Of a stretch of DNA of 64,000 nt, positions 11,354 through 20,322 are shown in pieces. The notes beneath the pieces are model-generated. The model saw only the letters and a list, made by a program, of their open reading frames with translations. It was not told where the DNA came from and ran no database searches. Within the stretch, counting starts at the first letter, position 1. Each line of letters begins with the position of its first letter. The DNA comes from Piper betle (lineage: Eukaryota; Streptophyta; Magnoliopsida; Piperales; Piperaceae): NCBI GenBank assembly GCA_033002965.1, contig JAURVB010014463.1, positions 62,001 to 126,000 of the forward strand. The letters run 5' to 3'. The translations under genes and the position numbers were made by a program.

Positions 11354-14206
11354 TGTAAAACCCGTGACTCGAGTCAGAGTTTTACGGGAGTGAACCAGTC
11401 GGTTCGAGTCGAGTCAGCTTCATGGACCGCGAGCTGGGTTGAGGCCAGCTGTGAGTTATGAGCAATGAGGGTCATGTATGCTCAAGTGTATGATGATAAC
11501 GCCTGAAAGATGATGAAAAAAATGGGTTATCAAGTATATGGAGGTATGCAGTATTGATTGTTATTTTTATTTGATCGAAGAATAATTTTAGGCCGAATAA
11601 CGAATTAGGACGCGTTTGACGATATTCGGGTGGGTTATTAGTTATAGAGCATGTCATTTGGATGTTATTGTGTTTGTTTTATTTTATAGAATTTTTCCAT
11701 ATTTTTCTAGATTTTTTTAGAATTTATTACGAACCAGTTATTATTTTGACTCGAGTAGGAATCGAGTCAATACTTATTTACGAAACTGCCACTACAACAC
11801 TTCTTCTTCTTCCCCGACCCTTCTTCCACCCAAACCCTCGCCGCCACTATGGTGTGCTGCCGCCGCCACGGCCGACGCCGCCTGGCCGCCGATCAACGCC
11901 GCCCCGCCCCGCCGTGTCGTCGTCATGCCGCCCCGACCAACTCCGGCAACCGTCGCGCCGCCACGACGCCGGAATCGCCCCGCGAAGCCGCTTCGGCCGT
12001 CGCCACTCCGGGCCTGATTTTGCCGCCGTCCGGGCCGCTCCGCCGCCGCTGTGACGCCGACGACCACCCCCTCGCCGTCGCCGACATTTCCCCCACCATC
12101 CCGACCGCCGTCGAGGCCGGCCGGAGCCCCGATTGGAGAACGCCGCCGCCGCCGCCCGTTTTCAACGCCGCCGCCGACGGCCATCGCGGCCTCGGTTGCT
12201 CTGTTTGACACCGCCATCGGACCAAGCTCGTCGAGCTGGTGCCGATAGACCCCCTGATTGCTCCGTCGCGAATCGTCGCCGGAAAACCGTCGGAATCCGC
12301 CGGAAAACCGCCGACACGCGCCGGAAAACCGCTGGAACCGTCGGAAATTGGATTCGTGGGAAATTCGCCGGATCATCCGCCGAACGCACCCGGTCCAATC
12401 TGATCGGACTTCGGACGCCGCTAGGTGCCGAATTTGAGTTTTGAGCCGCGAAACGGAAACCCTAGCCGTCGCCGATTTTCGACGACGCGAGGTATAATTT
12501 ATTTTAATTTAATTATTTGAAAGTTTTGATTATTAGAATTGCATGCTAGGATTGGTGAATTGTGTGTTATAATAATATATATAAATGTAGATTTGATTAA
12601 GGATAAAAATATGAAATTTGTTTGATTGTGTGGTGTTAAAAATAGAAGTTATGAAACTAATTAGGGTTATTAAGTAATAATCATGATCTAATGCAAACTA
12701 GCCTAATTAGACTTGCTAGAATTGATATAGATTGATGTGTGTTGATTGATGAGTGATTGGGTTGATTATGTGCATGCTATAGGATGTGTGATTCATCATG
12801 CGGGCGTTAGTTTTTAGCTTGATTGTGTAGGTACGGTGTAGGAGCTCGCCGCCTAGGCGCGTGGACCCGTTTGGAGCTTCTACCAGGTCCGTTTAGGACT
12901 CGTTCTCTGTTTTACGCTACTCTATTGTTTATTTGATTTATCATGTGCAGGACGAGTTAAGTGGCGTTTTATCGGATCCCACTTAACTCGGGCCATTTAG
13001 CCAACAGTTCTTTTTCGGATTAATAACCCTCGAGGATGAGATCCCTCGAGTTTGTTTTCGAACTTCAGATCCAGCTCACGATGCCTTCGGGCCTATTGTA
13101 TAAATCCCAACCCAGGCCTATATATATATAGTTTTCGTGTTTTCGGTGAGAGATGGAATGAGGGTTACTTGCGGCCACGTCTTCAGATAGGGCGTGTGCC
13201 CGGAAGAGCGGGCTCTGGAGCTGGGGAGAACCCACTTCGTTCCCGAAGGATCCGGACAACTCCACCTTTGAGTTCCTCAAACCCGGAGAAGTGTGGAGGT
13301 TTACGGGTACTGCAATGCAGCGCATGTCTAGACTTGTGGTTCAAAGGGTACTGAAGGCGACTGCCTGAGAGTGCTCGGCCTTTGTGCTCAAGGCCAGGAG
13401 TAATATGGAAGGTGCAGAGGGCGGTAAGGAATGAAATTTGATGCGAGAAGCAATAGAGAAATGGCCAAGGTATGAGAATGAGAAAGATAGGGGGACGCTG
13501 TCGACCCGAGGGCGACGGCCTGACGACGACGGCTCCCGTATGTGCCCTGATGAGAGTTCTTGAGGAAGTATATGGTTTTGATTCAACAGGAGAGTTTGCT
13601 CTCCTGTGCCAGATTGATATTAGTTATTTTTCGGGCCGGTAACACTCGTTACTGACGGTTTTTCTATATATATGTAGGTGAGGAATGCGAGCGATGAAAG
13701 CTGTCGGGACTGCGGAGGAGCAGCACGGAACCGCGCACACATGTACCTGCCGCGTGTAATGTATAATGATAGTTGTTTAATGTTGTGTGGATGATTATTA
13801 CCATGTTTTTGTCTTGATGAATTACTTGTTATGAAACGAACTGATGAATATGAATGAGTAGGGAGCCTTGGAGTTCAGACTCGGCTCGGGTAAAAATGAA
13901 TGAGATAATGATTTAATGTCATGGTAGATTATTATGTGTTATCGTATTTTCATAAAATATTATATATTTTCTTTTGGTTTCTCATTTATTATTTTGTCTT
14001 GTTTTTGCTTGTACATCACAGCATGCATGTAGGACCGCGTTAGAACCCAATCATTCTCATTTATGCATTTCATCTTTGCATCTTCATCTTGAGACGCCGA
14101 GAGTAGATCCTGGTCGGCTTAACCGAATCTAGTAGATTAACGAACGGTTCGGTCGCCGGTGACATTTCCGGGTCGGTTCACGGGTGAGCCGAAACGGGGT
14201 GTTACA
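11354..14206 (+). mobile_element. Solo LTR of a large Ty3/gypsy element (Del/Tekay-like)
   Basis: It begins TGTAAAACCCG and ends GGGGTGTTACA, giving LTR-type TG...CA termini with short inverted ends (TGTAA-ACCC). The exact pentamer CCACG flanks it at 11349-11353 and 14207-14211. At 2853 bp with no internal domain, it fits a solo LTR left by recombination between the two LTRs of one element. Long LTRs starting TGTAACACCC are typical of Del/Tekay chromoviruses, but the clade call is from memory. Within it are a GC-rich block (11840-12480), TATA-like runs (13099 and 13117-13131) that could mark the U3/R boundary, and AT-rich 3' sequence. It inserted into the older gypsy element. Confidence 0.88.
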
Positions 14207-14783
14207 CCACGCACTTGAGCCAAATAGTTTCCTTGGACTGAATTTTGTTACAACACCAATTTCCAATTAGCAATACTCATGAGCCCCTTCGAGGCAATGT
14301 ACAACATGCCTCCTCTCACATTGCTTTCTTACATTCCTGGAACAACAAAAACAAGTGAAGTAGACGACCTTCTTCGCCACAAGGATCAGTTACTCCGAAA
14401 ATTAAGAGAAAATCTAACAGCTTCACAGCTAAGAATGAAACATTATCATGATTTGTGAAGAAGGGATGTTGAGTTTCAGGTGGGTCAACAAGTCTATTTG
14501 AAGTTACAGCCTTATCGACAACATTCATTGCGAACAAAGAAGTCCAACAAACTGACTACAAAGTTTTATAGTTTGTTCCCTATCATCCAACGCATTGACC
14601 AAGTCGCTTATAAGCTGCAACTTCCTGTTGATTCCCTACTCCACAATGTCTTGCATCTCTTAATTAAAAGCCTCGGTGGCAACTGATGTTAATGTACAAA
14701 CTTCTTTGCTATCTGCTGGTTGAATGGAAGAGTGTTCCTTGTAAAGTGTTAATATTTTAGTAACCTTGAGGACAAGGTTCTTT

Positions 14784-14799
14784 TCAAGGGGAGGGTATC
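14784..14799 (+). other. Polypurine tract of the gypsy element
   Basis: The purine-rich AAGGGGAGGG run (with TATC following) sits immediately before the 3' LTR. It is preceded by CTTGAGGACAAGG, a sequence commonly seen at this position in plant Ty3/gypsy elements. It would prime plus-strand DNA synthesis. Confidence 0.8.
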
Positions 14800-15150
14800 T
14801 GATATGAATATAGTGAGAAGATAAGGGAGAGAGGGCATTATTATTATTGTGTGTGTTTGAATGGAAGTGGCTGGAGGGATAAAACAGAGCATGGGGCTTG
14901 TTGTGGAGACATCGATTAGTTGTTAAATAAAATTGCATTTTGCTTTGGTTGTTTTTGTTGGGTTTATCTCCGATCTTTCAAGAAGAACAAGAAGGCAATG
15001 GAACGTCTTCTTGCTCCCTTGTTTCCGATCGATCGAAAAGTGTTCGACTTCCATTCCAGTTCATCTTCCTCATGGCTCCATTGAAGCAAAGTGGGAAGCA
15101 AAGCAAGGGAAAAGAAACCCTCTTCCAAGCAGACGATGAAACTCATTCCA
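14800..15150 (+). repeat. 3' LTR of the gypsy element
   Basis: Aligns with 6490-6842 at about 90 percent by hand. It begins TGATATGAATA and ends CATTCCA, with the TG...CA termini intact, unlike the 5' copy. AGTGC follows, pairing with ATTGC upstream of the 5' LTR as a probable mutated target duplication. Confidence 0.9.
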
Positions 15151-15155
15151 AGTGC

Positions 15156-17100
15156 TCCTACCACCTCTCCTCTATCCATGACATATCAGCCACCACCCTT
15201 TTCTTTTCATTAGCATGTATTCTTTGTTGCCAATTCACCTTGAAAGTCTTTTTTTTTCGATCCACTTTGTTGGTGACTGAAATTAGCATGTATTCTTATA
15301 TTTTTTATTTGAGTGAGGGGGGACGTTTGATTTTGGGAGTGTTAGCGTATTTTACACCCCAAATCAAATAAGAAATTATTTTTAATTTAATTAAATATTA
15401 TTTTTTGATATTTATCTTATCAATTAATGTAAAATAAAAAATAATTTATAAGTATTACATTTTTCTAACAACATCAAAAGAGAAAGAATAATCAATTAAT
15501 ATATAAGTCATAAAAGTCAAAAAATTTTAGCGATGAAATTTTGACTTATGAGTCAAGCAATTTTTGTTGATCAATTCATTGGTATTGGTATGTAAGATAA
15601 ATTTATATTTTATTTATTCTTTATTATATATTCAATTTCTACGCGGAGAAATGTATCTAGTAAAAACAAACAAACAAATTCTACACAATCACATTCGATC
15701 AAATCAAGAAGCTCCTTGTTTCATTGCTAAGTGTCGATTGGAAGCGCTTTGAAGGCTTCTTTTGAGTGGCTTCCCAAATGCAATTTCCCAATAAAAGAGC
15801 CTTATTTTTCAAAAAAACGTTAGTTTGCCCTTGATTGCTGACATAGGTAAGAGAATGATGATCCGAGACACCATGCAAAACATCTGTAATTATATTTTCC
15901 ATTGTAATCACTTTACTTTATCTTGTTTTTCTAGTAATGTTTTTAGAAAATCATCTAATGATCTTCATCCCAAAGCATTTCTCCACACATTACACATCGA
16001 TTCCTATTTCACACAAAATAATCTTACACAAAAAGGTATTAAAAATAATATTTTTATGTATGCATTCATTGATCCACTAATTTTAACTATTTATCTATTA
16101 AATTATTTGTTGAGAAAATATTTCACCTAAATAAATATGATTAAAAGTGCTAATTAAACAAGTCGGGTTGAGTTCAAGTGTGCTTAAATTCAAATTCAGC
16201 TCATTTATCTTTGACTTTAAGTTGTCTTCAATAGAATTTAAACTAGAGGCAATAAAGTTCAAGCTTTATTTATTTATATAAATAGTTCAACATATGAACT
16301 ACATACTAAATATTTTGTTCATGCATGAAATTATTTTATCATCATGTAAAAAAATCGTTAGGATATATTTTATTTTTAATTTTTTGATTTTATATAAATA
16401 ACTACATAAAAATATATATGATATATTATTTCATTTATAATATTGAGGTTTTAGTTGAGACGAGCCAAACAAAGGGGTACTTGTTGACTCATGCTCTCTG
16501 TTAATTTGAATTTGAGTCGATCCATACCAAACTAAGTCAAAATATAGAGAGAAATTTGAGTTCAATTAAGCTATTAACGCACATATTTCCTAAATATGAT
16601 CAAACATAATCAATATATTTTGTCGGTCATTATTTTAAAAAAACTCAATAATTGTTATTGAGATCAACTATAATTTTGTATTGGATGTTATAGAATATCT
16701 AATATTAATTTTCGACATAAGTTTGGTATTTTTGTAAAATGGTGTTGAAGAGATTTTAATAGGATTGCAACTAACCTTGTTAGGAGTCAAGTCTTTGGTG
16801 TTTTTGTAGGACAATTTATTTATTTATTTATTTTGAAAACCTCTTTATAATTTTATTTTATTTTTCACTAGTTTATAATATTTGGTTCTTCTCTTCGAAA
16901 AATATAAATTTTAGACTGAATTACGTTCAAAACTCGCGTAGCGTCATCAAATAGATGACCGACCACCGCCCATAACCTCGTCCCAATCCCAACCATAGTC
17001 CCTTGTCCACATCACCGGCTACAGCCCGTCATCCCACCCGAATTATGCCTCCGGGATTCCCGTCAACATTCCCCAATATAACCGGTTCCCCCGCTCCCGC
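15156..17100. other. AT-rich intergenic DNA with a probable degraded MITE
   Basis: No gene is recognisable. The interval 16148-16585 starts GTGCTAATTAAACAAGTCG and ends in the near-complement of GTGCGTTAATAGCTTAATTG. It also carries degraded GAGTTCAAG / GAGCCAAAC motifs, so it resembles an old copy of the hAT MITE at 10544-11157. Low-complexity (TTTAT)n occurs at about 16814-16835. The rest is AT-rich sequence without clear structure. Confidence 0.4.
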
Positions 17101-17114
17101 CTTCTCCATTTCCT

Positions 17115-17122
17115 TTTATAAG
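17115..17122 (+). promoter_or_regulatory. TATA box of the At4g22758-like gene
   Basis: TTTATAAG lies about 225 bases upstream of the start codon, in the only good position for this gene. A pyrimidine and CCA-rich leader follows, as is usual for plant 5' untranslated regions. Confidence 0.55.
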
Positions 17123-17344
17123 TAGCCACCACCACCTTCTTTCTTTCCATTCCACCACCACCACCACCACTTGCTAGCTAGCCTCCCATCACCCATGTTG
17201 ACGCACCACCCGCCGACGGCCCAACCCTCCCTTTCTTAGCTTTTATGCCATACCTTCGCCGGCCCACCACCTCCCCCTCCCTCGGTTTCCCCCGTCTCCG
17301 CTTCTTCCGCTACCGCCGCCTCCGGTAGCCCCGCCGCCGCCGAC

Positions 17345-18007
17345 ATGGCCAATACTAAGGGGAGGAGGCGGGAGGCGGGCAAGGTCACCGAGAAGTCCAA
17401 GTCCTTCTACGGCCACTCGCCGGTGCCGGCCAAGCCGCCCGCGGCCGCCGCCCTACGCCGCCCCAAGACCCAACCCGAGCTTTTCTCGCCGAGGATGGCC
17501 TCCGCGCCGGCGCGGGCGCCGGCGGATGGAGCCCTCGTGGCTCGGCCGACGAAGGTGCTGGTGAACGTGACGGTGAAGGGTTGGCTGGGGCCTCTCCACC
17601 TGCTTATCTCCCCGGAGGCGACAGTCGGGGAGCTCGTCGCCGCCGCCGTGCGGCAGTGTCAGAAAGAGGGGCGGCGGCCACTGCTTCCCTCCTCCGACGT
17701 CGGTGGGTTCGACCTCCACTATTCCCAATTTAGCTTGGAGTGTAAGCAATCGTCTGCCAAAACATGATCTCTTTTTTCCTTTTCCGTGTTTGAATTGTGG
17801 GGACAAAATTGGTGACGATTTCTTCCAAATCTTTTAGGCCTGGATCGAGATGCGAAGATGATCACTCTGGGATCCAGGAACTTCTTTCTCTGCCCAAAGC
17901 CGGCGGCGGCCATGGCCGATCCAGCGAGGGCTTCGTGTTCGCGTCAACCAGGAAAAGCTTCCCCCTTCGGCATCCAATGGCAACGGCTCATTGACCTTTT
18001 GTTGTAA
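17345..18007 (+). CDS. At4g22758-like protein of unknown function
   Basis: Two exons, 17345-17741 and 17838-18007, are separated by a 96-bp GT-AG intron and give 188 residues. The basic N-terminus (residues 1-70) is rich in Lys, Arg, Ala and Pro and looks disordered. Residues about 74-150 form the conserved core: a VLVNVTVKGWLGPLHLL strand pair, a TVGELVAAAVRQ helix, then FDLHYSQFSLECLDRDAKM and SRNFFLCPK. The core is typical of the plant family annotated as uncharacterised protein At4g22758-like, and its layout suggests a ubiquitin-like fold (inference). No signal peptide or membrane segment is seen. The chosen ATG is the first after the TATA box in this frame. The short GC-rich first exon contrasts with AT-rich surroundings. 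The function of the family is unknown to me. Confidence 0.88.
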
Positions 18008-20080
18008 GACCACCGTTAATTAATTAATGGATTATTATTATTATTATGTATAAATTGATCTGTGGAAGAATAGTTAGTCCCAGGCCATTCCCAATCCTTC
18101 CATCCCAATTTGGGTCTAGTGAATTGGAGGCTTATAGATATCATGGTTGTAATTTGGTTGAAGTAGTAGTATCATGCGTGGATTTAGCAGGTAATTTGGT
18201 TGCTTTGTAATTGACTGGATACCCAGCAAGGAATCATTTTTAGTAGCGAATTGGGATCTTCTACTTGGTTTATGTTTCTTTGTTTTTATAACCGAACGCT
18301 CTTCATTGTTTTTAATTGTTTCGAACTGTTCATTCATTTTGTCGGCAAATGAGCATTTTGCAGAAGATTGCACATTGACAGCATAAAATTGGTTTTTTTT
18401 ATACCATTGGAAACAGGGTGAAAGTTTCAAACTCAGAGTAAGGGTATACCATACGGCCAATCTTAGGAATCAAATTCTCAGCTTTCACCCAACTCCTCGT
18501 TCTCTGAACCTTAGCGGCTAGACTAAATTGCATTTTTCAGCCGTGAGATCAGGGTGCAAGAATAGTAAATTTGACTTCATTGGTCCCTGAATCAGGGGTG
18601 GTTGTGAGGGATAAGACGCAGGGGTTTGGTGGCCGGACTTATTTGTCGGTGTGAAAGAGCGTCATTGCTTATAAAACACGGATCAGGCGGCTGGTAAAGG
18701 GGCAGATATGAAAAATTGTCAAGGCATGGGTAAATTATAATAACTTTGTAGAAGAAGACTCGGGCCACCGAACATGAGCCAGAATCGAAATAAATCCTTG
18801 AGCCCACCGGGAATCCATGTGTCATGTGTGAAAATAAAACAGACGTGTATAGATAAAGTAATAATGTAAATTCGTTCGATTCCAGCGTATATCAGTTTTG
18901 GATCTCAGCGTTCAATTCCATATCGAGTTTGAATCCCATCCAACTCGTTATGGACCTGGATTCAAAAAAATTGTAAAATTATTTGAATTATGCGAAAGAA
19001 TGCTAGTATACACTTAAATTAAATTCAATCAAAAAATGATTCAAACTATAATTAGCTTGAATACTTCTTTGACTTAAACTCTAAGATATATAAAAAACTT
19101 TTTATTATAAGAATTTTTTTTGATATTATCCAACGGTAGAAAAATTAAGTATAATTATCAGTAAAAATACTTATAATGCTAAAACTATGAGTTTTTTACT
19201 AGAGAAGAGAATAATTTTTTTTATATTATTTAGTTGTGGATAAATTAAAACAAATCATAAGAAAAAGGAAATTTTAAATAAAAATACTAAAACTACCCCT
19301 AAAAACTAAAAAAAATTGTAAGGGGTGACCACATGGGATGACAAGGACTTGCCGCTGGTGGGCAAGGGCAGCCAAATCTAGTTGCCCCCCGGCTAGGGCC
19401 CCAGTGCCCTTGGCCTCGGGGAAGCCTAACCTAGTAGCCCCGAGTTGTCCTATGGTGGGCAGCCACCTAAACAAGGCAGCAGGGTTGGCTGCCCCTAGTT
19501 AAAAGTTTCTTTTAAGTTTTTTCAAGTGTGAGTATTTTAGATAATTTTTATTTTTTTCCCTTTTCTAATAATTAGTCATAACTTTCTAAGCACGTGACAA
19601 TATTAAAAACCTTTATCTCTTTCATAGTATAAAGCTCTAAAACTATCCCATTATTTAAAAAAGAATATTTTTTTATAATTTAATCATTATCAGCCTTGGT
19701 CGATATCAGTTTTCGTGCGAGACCCAATTTTGCCACCAGCAATGCCCTTGCTACTTAAAAAATTAGTATTTCAATTATTAGCCCGGTGGACAACAATGAC
19801 TAATGGGTACAACAAGCGGTTGCCAACCTTGGGTGGCAGTCACGCATGACGATAGGGATGTGGCCACTCCGTTTAAGTGGTGATGGATCTAATGCCCCTA
19901 ATTTTGGGGGCACGAAAAGGTCTTTTGGTCGTCTTATATAATTTTTTAAATAAATTTAGCCAAAGATATTTTAGAAAATATTTATTTTTTCCCTTGCAAG
20001 TAATTAGGCCACACCAACTAATAAATATCAAAAAAATTTCCTAAAAATATAAACCAAAGTAGAGGTAACCCAGGTTGCTC
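18008..20080. other. AT-rich intergenic DNA with GC-rich repeat islands
   Basis: No gene is seen. The segments 19500-19680 and 19930-20040 share an AT-rich motif (TATTTTAGA-AAT followed by TTTTTTCCC and TAATTAG). Each adjoins a GC-rich island (19320-19500 and 19790-19900) with GGTGGGCA / GGGTGGCAG sequences. This suggests two copies of a non-coding repeat. An ATT trinucleotide run lies near 18030. Confidence 0.4.
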
Positions 20081-20084
20081 GACT

Positions 20085-20262
20085 GGCCCAATAAACAGCC
20101 CACGACATTGCCAAAAGTTTTTTTGTTTTTTATTCTGGTGCTAGAGAGGGTTTCAGGATTTGTTTTTTTAAGAAAAACAGGATTTTCCCTATAAAATGGC
20201 AAAACCCTAGCCTGTTTAGCCCGTTTTGAGAAGGCCTCAGCCCCTTCCCCCAAAAGCCCTAA
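20085..20262 (+). promoter_or_regulatory. Site II and telo-box elements upstream of the HD2 gene
   Basis: GGCCCA (20085-20090) and AGCCCA (20097-20102) are site II elements in reverse orientation. AAACCCTAG (20202-20210) and GCCCTAAAC (about 20256-20264) are telo-box-like. In plants this pair of motifs is typical of genes for ribosome biogenesis and growth-linked expression. That fits a nucleolar histone deacetylase expressed in dividing cells. Confidence 0.55.
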
Positions 20263-20322
20263 ACCTCTCCAAAACCATCCACAGAGTCGGCGCCATCGAC
20301 GTCGTCTCCCATCCTTGCTCAG

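Larger units (their letters stand above)
8040..14690 (+). pseudogene. pol polyprotein remains (protease, RT, RNase H, integrase), interrupted by two insertions
   Basis: The domains come in Ty3/gypsy order. At the protease site (about 8118-8126) the catalytic D-S-G has become N-S-R. Reverse transcriptase follows (about 8760-9190), with the usual Y/F-x-D-D site reading FFDD near 9139-9150. RNase H begins with the CDASG motif at 9582, and integrase has an H-x3-H...C-x2-C zinc-binding region at 10180-10310. The first catalytic Asp of the integrase core is at about 10441, before the hAT MITE. The second (CDRDPTF, about 11185) and the Glu (about 11294-11296) lie after it. The C-terminal part resumes after the solo LTR and ends with a decayed chromovirus-like HxVxHxxxLK stretch near 14640. 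In-frame stops and frame changes occur throughout. Confidence 0.85.
6490..15150 (+). mobile_element. Degraded Ty3/gypsy retrotransposon, probably Reina-type chromovirus, with two nested insertions
   Basis: Two direct repeats of about 352 bp (6490-6842 and 14800-15150) bound the element. A primer-binding site complementary to initiator tRNA-Met follows the 5' LTR and a polypurine tract precedes the 3' LTR. The internal order is gag with a zinc knuckle, aspartic protease, reverse transcriptase, RNase H and integrase, which is the Ty3/gypsy order. Without the hAT MITE (10544-11157) and the solo LTR (11354-14206) plus their target duplications, the element would be about 5.2 kb. Short LTRs and that total size suit the Reina clade, but I could not align it to references. 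The flanking pentamers ATTGC (6485-6489) and AGTGC (15151-15155) look like a target duplication with one mutation. Many stops show it is not autonomous. Confidence 0.9.

Noticed and set aside
11792..12376. 194-codon frame (minus) and several others in the GC-rich block
   Set aside because: They lie inside the solo LTR. Every frame is open because of GC-rich low-complexity sequence, and no domain is seen.
14660..14938. Frames crossing the 3' LTR (and the matching 6371-6628 frame)
   Set aside because: They exist only because the LTR lacks stops in that frame; the frame recurs at both LTRs.
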